Shown one piece after another: positions 52,206 through 60,872 of a stretch of 64,000 nucleotides of DNA. The position numbers were made by a program, and so were the translations under genes. How positions within the stretch are numbered: position 1 is the first letter of the stretch; the number at the start of each line of letters is the position of its first letter. Source of the stretch: Planctomycetota bacterium (lineage in GTDB: Bacteria; Planctomycetota; PLA2); the NCBI GenBank assembly GCA_021776785.1, contig JAJFFF010000016.1, forward strand, positions 1-64,000. The letters are read 5' to 3'. The notes under the pieces are model-generated. The model did no database searches. It was not told the DNA's origin and saw only the letters and a list, made by a program, of their open reading frames with translations.

Positions 52206-53966
52206 TCACACATCGAGGCCGACGGCGCGCATGAGCTCCAGTGCGTTGCTTGTTTTGACAACCCCCGGCTTAAGCGTGTAGTCGAACTGGAGCTGGCCCT
52301 CGGCGAGCGTGCATTCGAAGTGCGCGTTCCCGACTTCCGCGCCGATCTCTTGTTCGAGTTTGGCGAGTGCTAAGTCGTGCGTGGTCACAACACCGATCGC
52401 GCGCCGCGTGAGGAGCCCGCGGAGCAACCCGCCCGCGCCGACGCGACGATCGTGGCTGTTGGTTCCGTGCAGCAACTCGTCCAATAGGAACAAGACCGTG
52501 CGTGGTCCGTCCGTCGCGGCGACGACCCGTTGGAGCGCCTGGATCTCGGCGTAAAAACGCGAAGCGCCGTCGCGCAAAGAATCCATGGTGCGAATGGACG
52601 CGGCGAGCGCCAGCGGCCCGATGCGTAGGTGTTCCGCCCGCACCGGCGCACCGGCCATCGCCAAAATGGCGTTTACGCCCACGGCGCGAAGCAACGTGCT
52701 CTTGCCCGACATGTTCGAACCCGTGACGATCCACATGCGATGCTTTTCGCCGATCGCGAAGTCGTTGCGGATCGCGGCGCCGCGAGGTAGCAACGGATGC
52801 GTGATCTGGGTCGCCTCGAAAACGGGGTCGTCGACCAGCTCCGGAAACGGGTCGTCGGGGTTCTCAAACGCGTAGCGCGAAAGGTCGAGCAGCGCCTCGC
52901 ACTCGCCGACACTCGCGAGCCAACCGGCCAAGGCGTCACCCCATTGGGCGCGCCACGCCTCCATCGCCCACGCGCACCGCGTACTCCACAACACGACGGG
53001 CGCAACCAAGGCAAACATCTGGTTCGCGCGCCAGTCGTGTCGATCGACGAGGCGCGAAAACGCCGCAAGGTGCTCCGATGCGGTGCCGTCGCCCGGGGTC
53101 CACGAAGTGCGCAGCTCTCGAAAGCGTCCGGTGTCAAACGACTCGCGTTCCAAGCGCGCGAGGACGTGCGCCACAAGCGCCAGCTCCTGCGCAGGTTTGC
53201 GTGCGGCGTCCACGATCGAGGCGACGCGCGCACGCTGCTGCCAGGCGTACGCCATCTGCAACGCGCCCAGCACGAGAAACGGCCACAGCGTGATCCACTT
53301 CATCGCGATCAGCGCGAGCGGCGTGGCGGTTCCGAGCGCAGTGGCGAGGGCACGCGGCATGGGCGTTGTCGGCCGTTGCGCCCAGTCGCGCAAGCGTCCG
53401 TCATCGAGTGCATCCGCGACGTCTTTTCGAATCGAAGCGAGGTCCTCGCGCAGGTCAAGACTCAGGCGCGTCGCGTCGATGGCCGCGTGTCGCGCACGCA
53501 GCACCGGCGCATCGGCGGGCTCGAGCAACCAACTCGCCAAGCACGCTCGCCCGGAACGCGTCCGCGCGAAACTGAGTCGTGCAAACACCGAGCGCGGTCC
53601 GAACAAGTCCAAGTGCAACGCGTGGGGGTGGTCTTGAGCCAAGTACGTCTCGCCGGTATGGCCATCGCCGCGCGGATCGGCGTCCAGGCGCGCAAGACCG
53701 CGGTCATAGTGATCGAGAAGGTGTTGCGCCCGATCACGCTCGGCCTGCGTGCGGACGTGTTGAATCACCGCGTACGCAAACAGCACGCAGGGCAAAAAGA
53801 CCCACGCGATGTGCGCGTCGTGGCCGAAGATGCGCCAGATCACGACGCCACCCGCCACAAAGATCGCCATGCGCACGTTGGCGAGGCGGTCGTCGCGGGC
53901 GGCCGTAGCTTCGCACCGCTGTTGCCAGAGGTCGCGCCGGCGCTGGTACTCGGAACGCGGATTCAT
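52206..53966 (-). CDS. Membrane-anchored MutS-family ATPase
   Basis: 586 residues. Hydrophobic segments at about 33-48, 54-70 and 213-240 anchor the N-terminal half. The core is the MutS clamp and ATPase: LPRGAAIRNDFAIGEKHRMW, Walker A GSNMSGKST (416-424), RTVLFLLDELLHGTNSHDRR and the C-terminal GVVTTHDLALAKLEQE. The mismatch-binding Phe-x-Glu domain is absent. It is not a mismatch sensor like the MutS of 32.2 kb. Similar membrane MutS proteins exist in Bacteroidetes and others, with unknown function. It follows the amidohydrolase gene by 3 bp. Confidence 0.83.
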   Translation of the reverse strand: MNPRSEYQRRRDLWQQRCEATAARDDRLANVRMAIFVAGGVVIWRIFGHDAHIAWVFLPCVLFAYAVIQHVRTQAERDRAQHLLDHYDRGLARLDADPRGDGHTGETYLAQDHPHALHLDLFGPRSVFARLSFARTRSGRACLASWLLEPADAPVLRARHAAIDATRLSLDLREDLASIRKDVADALDDGRLRDWAQRPTTPMPRALATALGTATPLALIAMKWITLWPFLVLGALQMAYAWQQRARVASIVDAARKPAQELALVAHVLARLERESFDTGRFRELRTSWTPGDGTASEHLAAFSRLVDRHDWRANQMFALVAPVVLWSTRCAWAMEAWRAQWGDALAGWLASVGECEALLDLSRYAFENPDDPFPELVDDPVFEATQITHPLLPRGAAIRNDFAIGEKHRMWIVTGSNMSGKSTLLRAVGVNAILAMAGAPVRAEHLRIGPLALAASIRTMDSLRDGASRFYAEIQALQRVVAATDGPRTVLFLLDELLHGTNSHDRRVGAGGLLRGLLTRRAIGVVTTHDLALAKLEQEIGAEVGNAHFECTLAEGQLQFDYTLKPGVVKTSNALELMRAVGLDV

Positions 53967-53969
53967 ACG

Positions 53970-56444
53970 CTACTTACGATAGACGAGGGTGCCATCCCCG
54001 AAGACGGCCAGCACGTGCGACGCCGTTTCGAGCGGGTCGTCGTCGTACGCGACCAGCGTGGCGCTCTTGCCCACGGCGAGGCTCCCGTAGCGGTCGTCGA
54101 TCCCGAGCACACGTGCGGCGTCCAGCGTCAACGCGCGCATCGTCTTGGCCCAACCGAGGCCGTGTGCCGCGGCGACCGACGCCTCGAACAGGATGACGCG
54201 CGTCTTGGGGACGTAACTCTCGTAGCCCGACGAGAAGCACACCAAGACGCCGGCATCGGCGATGCGCGCCGCGTTCTCGAAGCTCGTGTTGAAGCGTTGT
54301 AGATCTCCGGCGCGCTGCATCGTCGGCGCGGCGATGATCGGGTAGCCCCATTTCTTGAGGTCGCCCGTCATGAGGTAGCCCTCGGTCGCCTGGCTCAACA
54401 CGGCGCGAAGTTTGAACTCGCGCGCGATGCGCGCCGCCGTGTGCAGATCGTCCTCGCGGTGCGTCACAAAGATCGCCGGGATCTCGCCCGCGATCACGCG
54501 CGCAAGAGCGCTTCGGTTGACGTCGAGCTCACTCTTCTCACCAACCGGTTGCTTCGCTTCGGTCAGCGCTTTGCGAATCAAAGCGGCGATGCCCATGCGT
54601 GTTCCGGGCGCGGTCGCGCGTTCGCCCTTGGGTCCTTCGCCCAGGTTGAAGACCATCGCGGACGTCGCGCGAATCGTGGCGTCCGACGTGTTCTTCGAAA
54701 ACGTCCGAAAGATGCCTGCCTGACCCGCGATCGTGCTCCGCGGGCCCGGAACGGCCTGAACAACGGTCACGCCGTGGCGCAGGAGATAGCGCACGAGTCG
54801 CGCTTGCGGCGCGAATCCGTCGAGTGCGCGCGCGGCGGCGTGGTTGTGGCCCGGCTCGATCAGGTCCTGATCGGCGGGCACGTTGAGCGCCCCGGACAAA
54901 CCCGCAGACGCGTGTGCATCGATCAGCCCCGGCGTCACCCAAGCGGCTGTGACCATCGGCACGTTATCCGGCACGACGACCGTGCCATGCGGGCCGATCG
55001 CCTCAATCGTTCCGTTGCGCACGAGCACCACCGTGTCGCGCATCATCGTGTCGCCTGTAAACAGTACGCCGGCACGCACCGCGAACCGACGCGGCAGGTT
55101 TTGCAGCGAAGCGCCACCCAACGGACCCTTGGCTCGCGCCGGCGCCTTGGTGAGCGGATACGCCGCCGCGGGCTCTTGCCCCTGGATCCGATAGCCGCCG
55201 ACCGCGTACCGTCGATCGAGTGGACGTGCGTAGTCGAAGACCACCGCGCCGTCGATCCAGGTCTGCAGCACGCGGGTGTACGCGCTAAACGGTTCGCCGC
55301 TCAACATGACGAAATCCGCGTCCTTGCCCTTCTCGATCGAACCCACGCGATGGTCAAGATGCATCATCTGTGCGGGGTGGATCGTGAGTGCCGCGAGCGC
55401 GGCATCCACCGGCAGGCCACCACGCACACACAGCGCGGTCGTGCGCAAGAGGAGGCGACTCTCGGTCACAGGATCGTCGGTGTTGATCGCAATCTTCACT
55501 CCCGCCGCGTGCATCACGGCCGGCGTGTCGTAGCGCAGGTTGATCGCTTCCGGCTTGCCCCCAGGCGAGTCCACAATCGTGTGGGACACAGAAATCTTGC
55601 GCTTGGCGATCTCGTCCGCCACGAGGTACGACTCCGTCCCGTGGTGCAACACGATTTCAAACCCGAACTCGTCGGCCAGCCGCAACGCGCTCACGATGTC
55701 GTCACTGCGATGCGTGTGGAAGTGCACCGTCCTCTTCCGCTCAAGAATTTCGACGATCGCATCCAGCGCAAGATCGCGCGGCGTGTCCTTACCCTCGGCA
55801 CCTTCGGCGCGCTTGGCTTGATACTGCTTGGCCTTCAAAAAGATCTCGCGCTGGAGAGCGTGCAGCTTCATCCGGGTCGCGGGCGCCTTGCCGCGCCGGC
55901 CGTAGGTTCGTTTGGGATTCTCGCCATTGGCCATTTTCATGCCGGACGGGCGCCCCTCGAGGGAAATCAACATCTCATCGACGGTGCGCCCGCGCAGTTT
56001 GATGTACGCCGTCTGGCCGCCCATCACGTTGGCGCTCCCCGGCATAACATTGGCGGTGGTGACGCCGCCCGCCGTGGCCTGTCGAATCCCAGGGTCGCGT
56101 GGAAACAAAGAATCCATGGCGCGGACGACGGCCTGTTCGGGACCGGTCGCTTCGTTACCATCGGAGTTGGCGATCACGCCCGGGCGGGAATAGACGCCGA
56201 TGTGCGAATGCGTGTCGACGAGCCCCGGAATGATCACGCGGCCGGCCGCCGCAATCCGCTTCGCCCCGGCCGGAACCGCGATGTCCTCGGATGGACCGAC
56301 GGCCGCGATGCGCCCGTCTTCGATCAGAATGGTTCCGCGCTCAATCACGCCGTTTGTAACGGTGTAAATTTTTGCGTCCTGAATCGCCACGGTTTCCCCT
56401 AAACAGAGACTCGTGACTAGAGTGAGAGCAATCGCGATACGCAC
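53970..56444 (-). CDS. Exported protein with two tandem amidohydrolase domains
   Basis: 824 residues from a GTG with signal peptide (1-18). Two imidazolonepropionase-like amidohydrolase modules follow each other. The first (about 25-440) has VIIPGLVDTHSHIG (HxH metal motif), HTHRSDD, VLHHGTESY and AINTDDP. The second (about 470-824) repeats the layout but its motif reads VTPGLIDAHASAG, with Ala-Ser in place of the second His, and it ends KSATLVAYDDDPLE. Only the first module should be catalytic. Exported amidohydrolases cleave amides or peptides in the periplasm; substrate unknown. Transcribed with the MutS-like gene. Confidence 0.8.
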   Translation of the reverse strand: MRIAIALTLVTSLCLGETVAIQDAKIYTVTNGVIERGTILIEDGRIAAVGPSEDIAVPAGAKRIAAAGRVIIPGLVDTHSHIGVYSRPGVIANSDGNEATGPEQAVVRAMDSLFPRDPGIRQATAGGVTTANVMPGSANVMGGQTAYIKLRGRTVDEMLISLEGRPSGMKMANGENPKRTYGRRGKAPATRMKLHALQREIFLKAKQYQAKRAEGAEGKDTPRDLALDAIVEILERKRTVHFHTHRSDDIVSALRLADEFGFEIVLHHGTESYLVADEIAKRKISVSHTIVDSPGGKPEAINLRYDTPAVMHAAGVKIAINTDDPVTESRLLLRTTALCVRGGLPVDAALAALTIHPAQMMHLDHRVGSIEKGKDADFVMLSGEPFSAYTRVLQTWIDGAVVFDYARPLDRRYAVGGYRIQGQEPAAAYPLTKAPARAKGPLGGASLQNLPRRFAVRAGVLFTGDTMMRDTVVLVRNGTIEAIGPHGTVVVPDNVPMVTAAWVTPGLIDAHASAGLSGALNVPADQDLIEPGHNHAAARALDGFAPQARLVRYLLRHGVTVVQAVPGPRSTIAGQAGIFRTFSKNTSDATIRATSAMVFNLGEGPKGERATAPGTRMGIAALIRKALTEAKQPVGEKSELDVNRSALARVIAGEIPAIFVTHREDDLHTAARIAREFKLRAVLSQATEGYLMTGDLKKWGYPIIAAPTMQRAGDLQRFNTSFENAARIADAGVLVCFSSGYESYVPKTRVILFEASVAAAHGLGWAKTMRALTLDAARVLGIDDRYGSLAVGKSATLVAYDDDPLETASHVLAVFGDGTLVYRK

Positions 56445-56794
56445 CGCGTCAGAATACGAAGATCCGAGTTCGAAACTCGAACGATCGCTGCCGGAATCGG
56501 GAACTTTTTGATTTTTGGTGCATGGATCCGACACCTCATGCGTACTTAAGTTGGCGGTCGCAAAGGAACGCGAAAATTCGGCTCCGGTGATTCGCGATTT
56601 TTGACCGTTTCCGTGACGTTTTGACGTCCTAACTAACAAATACTCTCGCCTGCCCATTGGCGAGGTCCTGCCGAGCACATCCAACCAACTTTTGTGATCG
56701 GTACGTGCGTGCCCTTCGGGGCGCGCACTTTTTTTTGTCTGGCGGGACGAGGGCTCACCGAACCTTAGGATCTACGCGCGTATAACCCGGCCTG
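56445..56794. promoter_or_regulatory. Divergent promoter region with leader-like segment
   Basis: No gene. It has a 6-bp hairpin CTCGCC/GGCGAG (about 56646-56665), a segment with CGCGAAAATTCGG and ATTCGCGATTTTTG (loosely related to the inner motif of the foldback elements), and at 56705-56736 a very strong terminator pointing at the ABC operon. This may be an attenuator leader or an unlinked small RNA. Confidence 0.5.
56705..56736 (+). terminator. Strong intrinsic terminator 58 bp upstream of the ABC operon
   Basis: Stem GTGCGTGCCC, tetraloop TTCG, GGGCGCGCAC (one G-U pair), then eight T. There is no plus-strand gene for more than 12 kb upstream, so it must stop a short transcript that begins within the preceding region: either an attenuator leader or a small RNA. 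Confidence 0.9.
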
Positions 56795-57772
56795 ATGGGG
56801 ACCATTGAGGTGGACGGCCTGCGCAAGGTCTTCTCTGTTCGCGAACGTGCACGCGGTCTGGGGGGGGCGGTCCGCCAACTCTTCTCCGCGCCCAGCCGCG
56901 AGGTGCGCGCGGTCGACGGCCTGACGTTTCGGATCGAAAAAGGCGAGCGGGTGGCGTTTGTCGGCCCAAACGGGGCGGGCAAATCGACGACAATCAAGAT
57001 GCTGACCGGCATTTTGCATCCGAGCGGAGGCGCGGCGCGCGTGCTCGGCCTGGTCCCGTGGGAGAAACGCCGCGAACTGGCTTACCGGTTTGGAACCGTT
57101 TTCGGGCAGCGGACACAGCTTTGGTACCACTTGCCGGCGGCCGACACGTTCGCGCTCCTTCGTCACGTCTATGACCGGGATGTGACAGATCACAAACGCC
57201 GTCTCACTGAACTCGTCGAGGCGTTTGAGATCGGACCGTTCCTGAACAAGCCGGTGCGCCAACTCTCGCTGGGCCAGCGCATGCGCTGCGAGATCGCGGC
57301 CAGCCTGCTCCACGACCCCGAAGTCTTGTTCCTCGACGAGCCGACGATCGGACTCGATGTGAACGCGCGTGCGATCATCCGCGACCTGATCCGTGACACA
57401 TCCCGCGAGCGCGGTGTCACCGTGCTTTTGACTTCGCACGACACGGGCGACATGGAGCGTGTTTGCGATCGCGTGATCGTGATCAACCACGGCAAGCTGC
57501 TCCTTGACGAGTCCATTCTCTCGCTGCGGCAAACGTACATTCGTCGCAAGCGCGTGACGTTGGTGACAGCGAGCGAGCGCGTCGACATCGACCTGCCGGG
57601 CGTCACCGTCGCCGAACGGGCGCCGCACCGCACGGTTTTCGAGGTCGATCTCGAGGTGACGCCGGTTGATGTCGTCGTCCAAGCCGCTCTACGAGCCGGC
57701 AAACTGCGGGACCTGACGGTGGAGGATCCGCCGATGGAGGAGATCGTGCAAGCGATCTACGCCGGGCGATGA
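56795..57772 (+). CDS. ABC transporter ATP-binding protein (viologen-exporter type)
   Basis: 325 residues. Walker A GPNGAGKST, a signature LSLGQRMRCEIAAS (LSGGQ with G to L), Walker B VLFLDEPTIGLDV, H-loop SHD. The unusual insert SVRERARGLGGAVRQLFSAP near the N-terminus and FGQRTQLWYHLPAADTF are characteristic of the ABC-2 group whose two permeases are encoded next. The C-terminal 90 residues form the regulatory extension. Starts after a strong terminator; overlaps the first permease by 4 bp (ATGA). Confidence 0.92.
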   Translation: MGTIEVDGLRKVFSVRERARGLGGAVRQLFSAPSREVRAVDGLTFRIEKGERVAFVGPNGAGKSTTIKMLTGILHPSGGAARVLGLVPWEKRRELAYRFGTVFGQRTQLWYHLPAADTFALLRHVYDRDVTDHKRRLTELVEAFEIGPFLNKPVRQLSLGQRMRCEIAASLLHDPEVLFLDEPTIGLDVNARAIIRDLIRDTSRERGVTVLLTSHDTGDMERVCDRVIVINHGKLLLDESILSLRQTYIRRKRVTLVTASERVDIDLPGVTVAERAPHRTVFEVDLEVTPVDVVVQAALRAGKLRDLTVEDPPMEEIVQAIYAGR

Positions 57773-58554
57773 GTTGGCGGCGCGATGCGGCGCTCGCCGC
57801 CACGTCGGCACGGCAGACGATGTCGGCGCGCGGCGAACTCGTCGGCCGAGCGTTGTTCTTCGGCGTGCTGTTGCTTGTGTTTTCGCGCCTGTGGCTCGTC
57901 ATGGCGGAAGAGGGGCGCCTGGGGGGCGTGGCCGCGGCCAACTTCCTCTGGTATCTCGCGCTGACCGAGTGGGTCGTGCTGGCGACGCCGATGATCTATC
58001 TGACGATCGAGGAGGATGTGAAGCGTGGCGATCTCGCGTATAGCCTCGCGCGCCCGGTCTCCTACCTGCGCGCCAAGTTCGCGGAGGGCTTGGGTGAACT
58101 GGCGGTGCGCTGCGTCTCCCTGGGCGTGCTCGGGTTCGGTCTCGCCTGGCTTTTCATCGGGCGCCTGCCCGACCAACCGTTGGCGTTGCTTTGGGCGCTT
58201 CCCACCGGCGCGCTCGCGATGGTCTTGCTCATGCAGATCCAGATCGCGATCGGGCTGTGTGCGTTTTGGATCCACGAGGCCGCGCCGGTCTATTGGATCG
58301 TCCAAAAACTGAACTTCGTTTTTGGCGGGCTGCTGTTTCCGCTGACGTTTTATCCCGACTGGTTGCGCGCGATCAGCGAAGCGACGCCGTTCGCTGCTGC
58401 GGTGTACGGGTGTGGCAAGCTGTCGTTCGGCACGACGACGAGCGCGGCGTTGACAACCCTGCTCTGGCTCGTCGTTTGGAACGTCGTGAACGCCGGGTTT
58501 GTGTCGGTCGTGTACGGGCGTGGCGTGCGTGCCGTCGAGGTGCACGGAGGCTGA
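57769..58554 (+). CDS. ABC-2 type permease, first of a pair
   Basis: 261 residues with six helices. Pattern RARQTMSARGELVGRALFFG at the N-terminus and LTLVNGAW-like turns between helices 4 and 5 fit the ABC-2 exporter permeases usually encoded as two unequal proteins beside one ATPase. The start overlaps the ATPase by 4 bp. Exported substrate unknown; related systems export cationic drugs or viologens. Confidence 0.85.
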   Translation: MSWRRDAALAATSARQTMSARGELVGRALFFGVLLLVFSRLWLVMAEEGRLGGVAAANFLWYLALTEWVVLATPMIYLTIEEDVKRGDLAYSLARPVSYLRAKFAEGLGELAVRCVSLGVLGFGLAWLFIGRLPDQPLALLWALPTGALAMVLLMQIQIAIGLCAFWIHEAAPVYWIVQKLNFVFGGLLFPLTFYPDWLRAISEATPFAAAVYGCGKLSFGTTTSAALTTLLWLVVWNVVNAGFVSVVYGRGVRAVEVHGG

Positions 58555-58555
58555 C

Positions 58556-59341
58556 ATGAAAGCAGCCGTTCAATACTTCGGTGCGATGATTGCGACGAAC
58601 CTGCGCGCGTCCATGGCGTTGCGTGGGGCGTTTTGGACGCGCACCATCTTCATGTTCATCAACAATTTCATCTACCTCGTGATGTGGTGGGTGTTCTTCG
58701 ATGAATTCTCCGAGGTCCGGGGCTGGATGCTTCCCGACATGCTGGCGATCTATGCCGTCGCCGCGGGCGTGTTCGGCACCGCGATGATCGTCGCGGGCGG
58801 CGTGATGACGCTGGCGCGCACGATCGTACAGGGGGACTTGGATACGTTCCTGACCCAGCCGAAACCGGTGTTGCTCGCCGTTGTGGCTTCCCGTTCGGAA
58901 GCGTCCGGGTGGGGCGATGTGGCGAGCGCCGTCGTCTTGTTTGCGCTGTGCGGATACGTTACGCCCGCGTCGATTCCGTTCGTGTTGCTCGCGCTCGCGT
59001 CGGGGTGCATCGTGTTCGTGGCGTCGGCGGTGATCTTCCATAGCCTCGCGTTTTGGTTGAAAGACACCGAGGCCTTAAGCCGCCACTTCCTTCACTTCTT
59101 GCTCGCGTATGCGGCGTTCCCGAAAACCGTGTTCTTGGGATGGCTCAAGGTGGCGCTGTTCACCGTAATTCCGGCGGGGTTCGTGACGTTTTTGCCGGTC
59201 GATGTCGTGCGCGGCGGCGGCTGGAAGGTCCTGCTCGCGGCGTTGGGCGGCGTCGTGATCTACGGCAGCCTCGCGCTGCTCGTCTTTCGGGCCGGCCTGC
59301 GGCGGTACGAGAGCGGCAACCGGTTCGGCGTCCGGGCGTAA
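58556..59341 (+). CDS. ABC-2 type permease, second of a pair
   Basis: 261 residues, again six helices. It opens MKAAVQYFGAMIATNLRAS and has MWWVFFDEFSEVRGWMLPDM, the D-E-F-x-E-V-x-G-W motif typical of the second permease (DUF990-like) of this exporter family. It is separated from the first by one base. The pair and the ATPase form a complete exporter. Confidence 0.88.
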   Translation: MKAAVQYFGAMIATNLRASMALRGAFWTRTIFMFINNFIYLVMWWVFFDEFSEVRGWMLPDMLAIYAVAAGVFGTAMIVAGGVMTLARTIVQGDLDTFLTQPKPVLLAVVASRSEASGWGDVASAVVLFALCGYVTPASIPFVLLALASGCIVFVASAVIFHSLAFWLKDTEALSRHFLHFLLAYAAFPKTVFLGWLKVALFTVIPAGFVTFLPVDVVRGGGWKVLLAALGGVVIYGSLALLVFRAGLRRYESGNRFGVRA

Positions 59342-59385
59342 TTTTCGGGCGGAACGACGGTCCGCAGCGCCGTTACCATACCGGG

Positions 59386-60858
59386 ATGCGTGCGGTCGGA
59401 TGGATGCTGGTGCTTCTCGGTTTTCTCGCGCCTTCGTTGCGCGCCGACCGGGCCGCCTCACTCGAAAAGATCGATTCCGTGTTCGCCAACAAGATGAGTT
59501 GGCTCGCCCGGACCGCGTTCCGCAACGGCTCGCGGGCGAGCGCGATCTCGATTTGGCGGCGCGTGCTGGAGGTTGTTCCGGAGCACCGCGAGTCCCACAT
59601 CAAACTTGGGTTTCGCAAGCGCGATGGCGCGTGGGTGGAACGAGCGGAAGCGAAAGAGCGGCTTGCCGCCGCCAAGGACGCGGACTGGGCCGAGACACGC
59701 CGCGTCGCCCGCGACCGCCAAAAGATCGAGGACTGGCGCATCGATCAGGTGATCGAGGTGTGCCAGGCGCATCAAAAAGAGCCGGGTTGGAAGGATCCGA
59801 TGATGCGCCTCCTTGGCCAAGCGCCACGAAACGCGAAGCTGCATCGAGCACTCGGGCACGAGCGCATCGGCGATTCGTACGCCCGCCCCGAGCTCGCGCC
59901 GATCGTGCGCAACATGGTGAAGACCGTGGCGGCCTGGGCCAAGATTCGCGCCCAAAAAACGAACCTTCGTCTCGCGCGCGACACGTACGACCTGCCGGGG
60001 TACCGCGCGCTGCCGATGGTGCGATTGGGGAAACGCTACGTGCTTCACGACGGGCCTTCGTTCGACGCCAAGGAGATCGCGCGCGCTTCCGCGCATGCCG
60101 CGCAGTTTGTGGACGAGATGATTCAGAAGCCCGGCGGTTCGTGGACGCCGCGCATCAGCGTGTTTGTGAATCCGGCCGGCTATCGCGCCGTGCTGGAGGC
60201 GATCTCGCCCGAACCCACGGCTCTTGCGCGGCGCTTGAAGTATCAAAACTTCAGCAACGAAAACTTCTACATGTGGCGTTGCGAGTCCGTGGCGATGGCG
60301 ATGGATGCGTTTTCCCATCGCTGCGCATATCGCACGATGGCGCGCATCGCGGCGCCGGTTCTTCCGGGCCAAGACAAGGACGTCAAAGTGCCGAAGCGCG
60401 ACCTACGTGCGAACGCGTGGCTCCGCGAAGGATTCGGCTACTTCGCGAGTTTGGAGCTCTTCAACACGGCGATGACGCGTACGGTTTCGACTTCGGCAAC
60501 CGAGCGTAAGCGGTACACGCGCGACGCTCCTCACTTTAAGCTGCGGAACCGCCTGACCATCATCGACTGGGTCGGCGAACAGGTCGCCGCGGGCGTCCAC
60601 GTTCCGCTCACAGATCTGGTCGGGCAGAGCCTGAACAATCTCGACGAGCTCGGGTCGTTCCAGGCGTACACGTTTTTGCGCTTTTTGTACTTTGTCGAGC
60701 CGCAAGCCACCGCGGATTTCTTCGTCGTCTTGTCCGAGCAAACCGAGGGTGCGCCATTCGTGCGTGTCGATCGCGCGCTGCGGCGTACCCACGGGAGGAG
60801 CCTGAAGGAGTTGGAGCGGCTGTGGCGGCTCTTTTTGCTGGAGATCCGTCAGAGCTGA
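59386..60858 (+). CDS. Exported protein with a degenerate peptidase-MA-like region
   Basis: 490 residues, signal peptide about 1-20. Residues 30-200 are helical (VFANKMSWLARTAFRNGSRA, IDQVIEVCQAHQKEPGWKD). The C-terminal 270 residues have the order of a gluzincin/peptidase-MA domain, including AWLREGFGYFASLELFN (the WLxEGxA element), but no HExxH: where it is expected, FSHRCAYRTMA is found. It is therefore probably an inactive relative. Monocistronic; 45 bp after the exporter operon. Confidence 0.6.
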   Translation: MRAVGWMLVLLGFLAPSLRADRAASLEKIDSVFANKMSWLARTAFRNGSRASAISIWRRVLEVVPEHRESHIKLGFRKRDGAWVERAEAKERLAAAKDADWAETRRVARDRQKIEDWRIDQVIEVCQAHQKEPGWKDPMMRLLGQAPRNAKLHRALGHERIGDSYARPELAPIVRNMVKTVAAWAKIRAQKTNLRLARDTYDLPGYRALPMVRLGKRYVLHDGPSFDAKEIARASAHAAQFVDEMIQKPGGSWTPRISVFVNPAGYRAVLEAISPEPTALARRLKYQNFSNENFYMWRCESVAMAMDAFSHRCAYRTMARIAAPVLPGQDKDVKVPKRDLRANAWLREGFGYFASLELFNTAMTRTVSTSATERKRYTRDAPHFKLRNRLTIIDWVGEQVAAGVHVPLTDLVGQSLNNLDELGSFQAYTFLRFLYFVEPQATADFFVVLSEQTEGAPFVRVDRALRRTHGRSLKELERLWRLFLLEIRQS

Positions 60859-60872
60859 CGATCGCGCCGCCG

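Noticed and set aside
54441-56402. Long forward frame across the double amidohydrolase
   Set aside because: Same cause; Arg/His-rich shadow of the real minus-strand gene.
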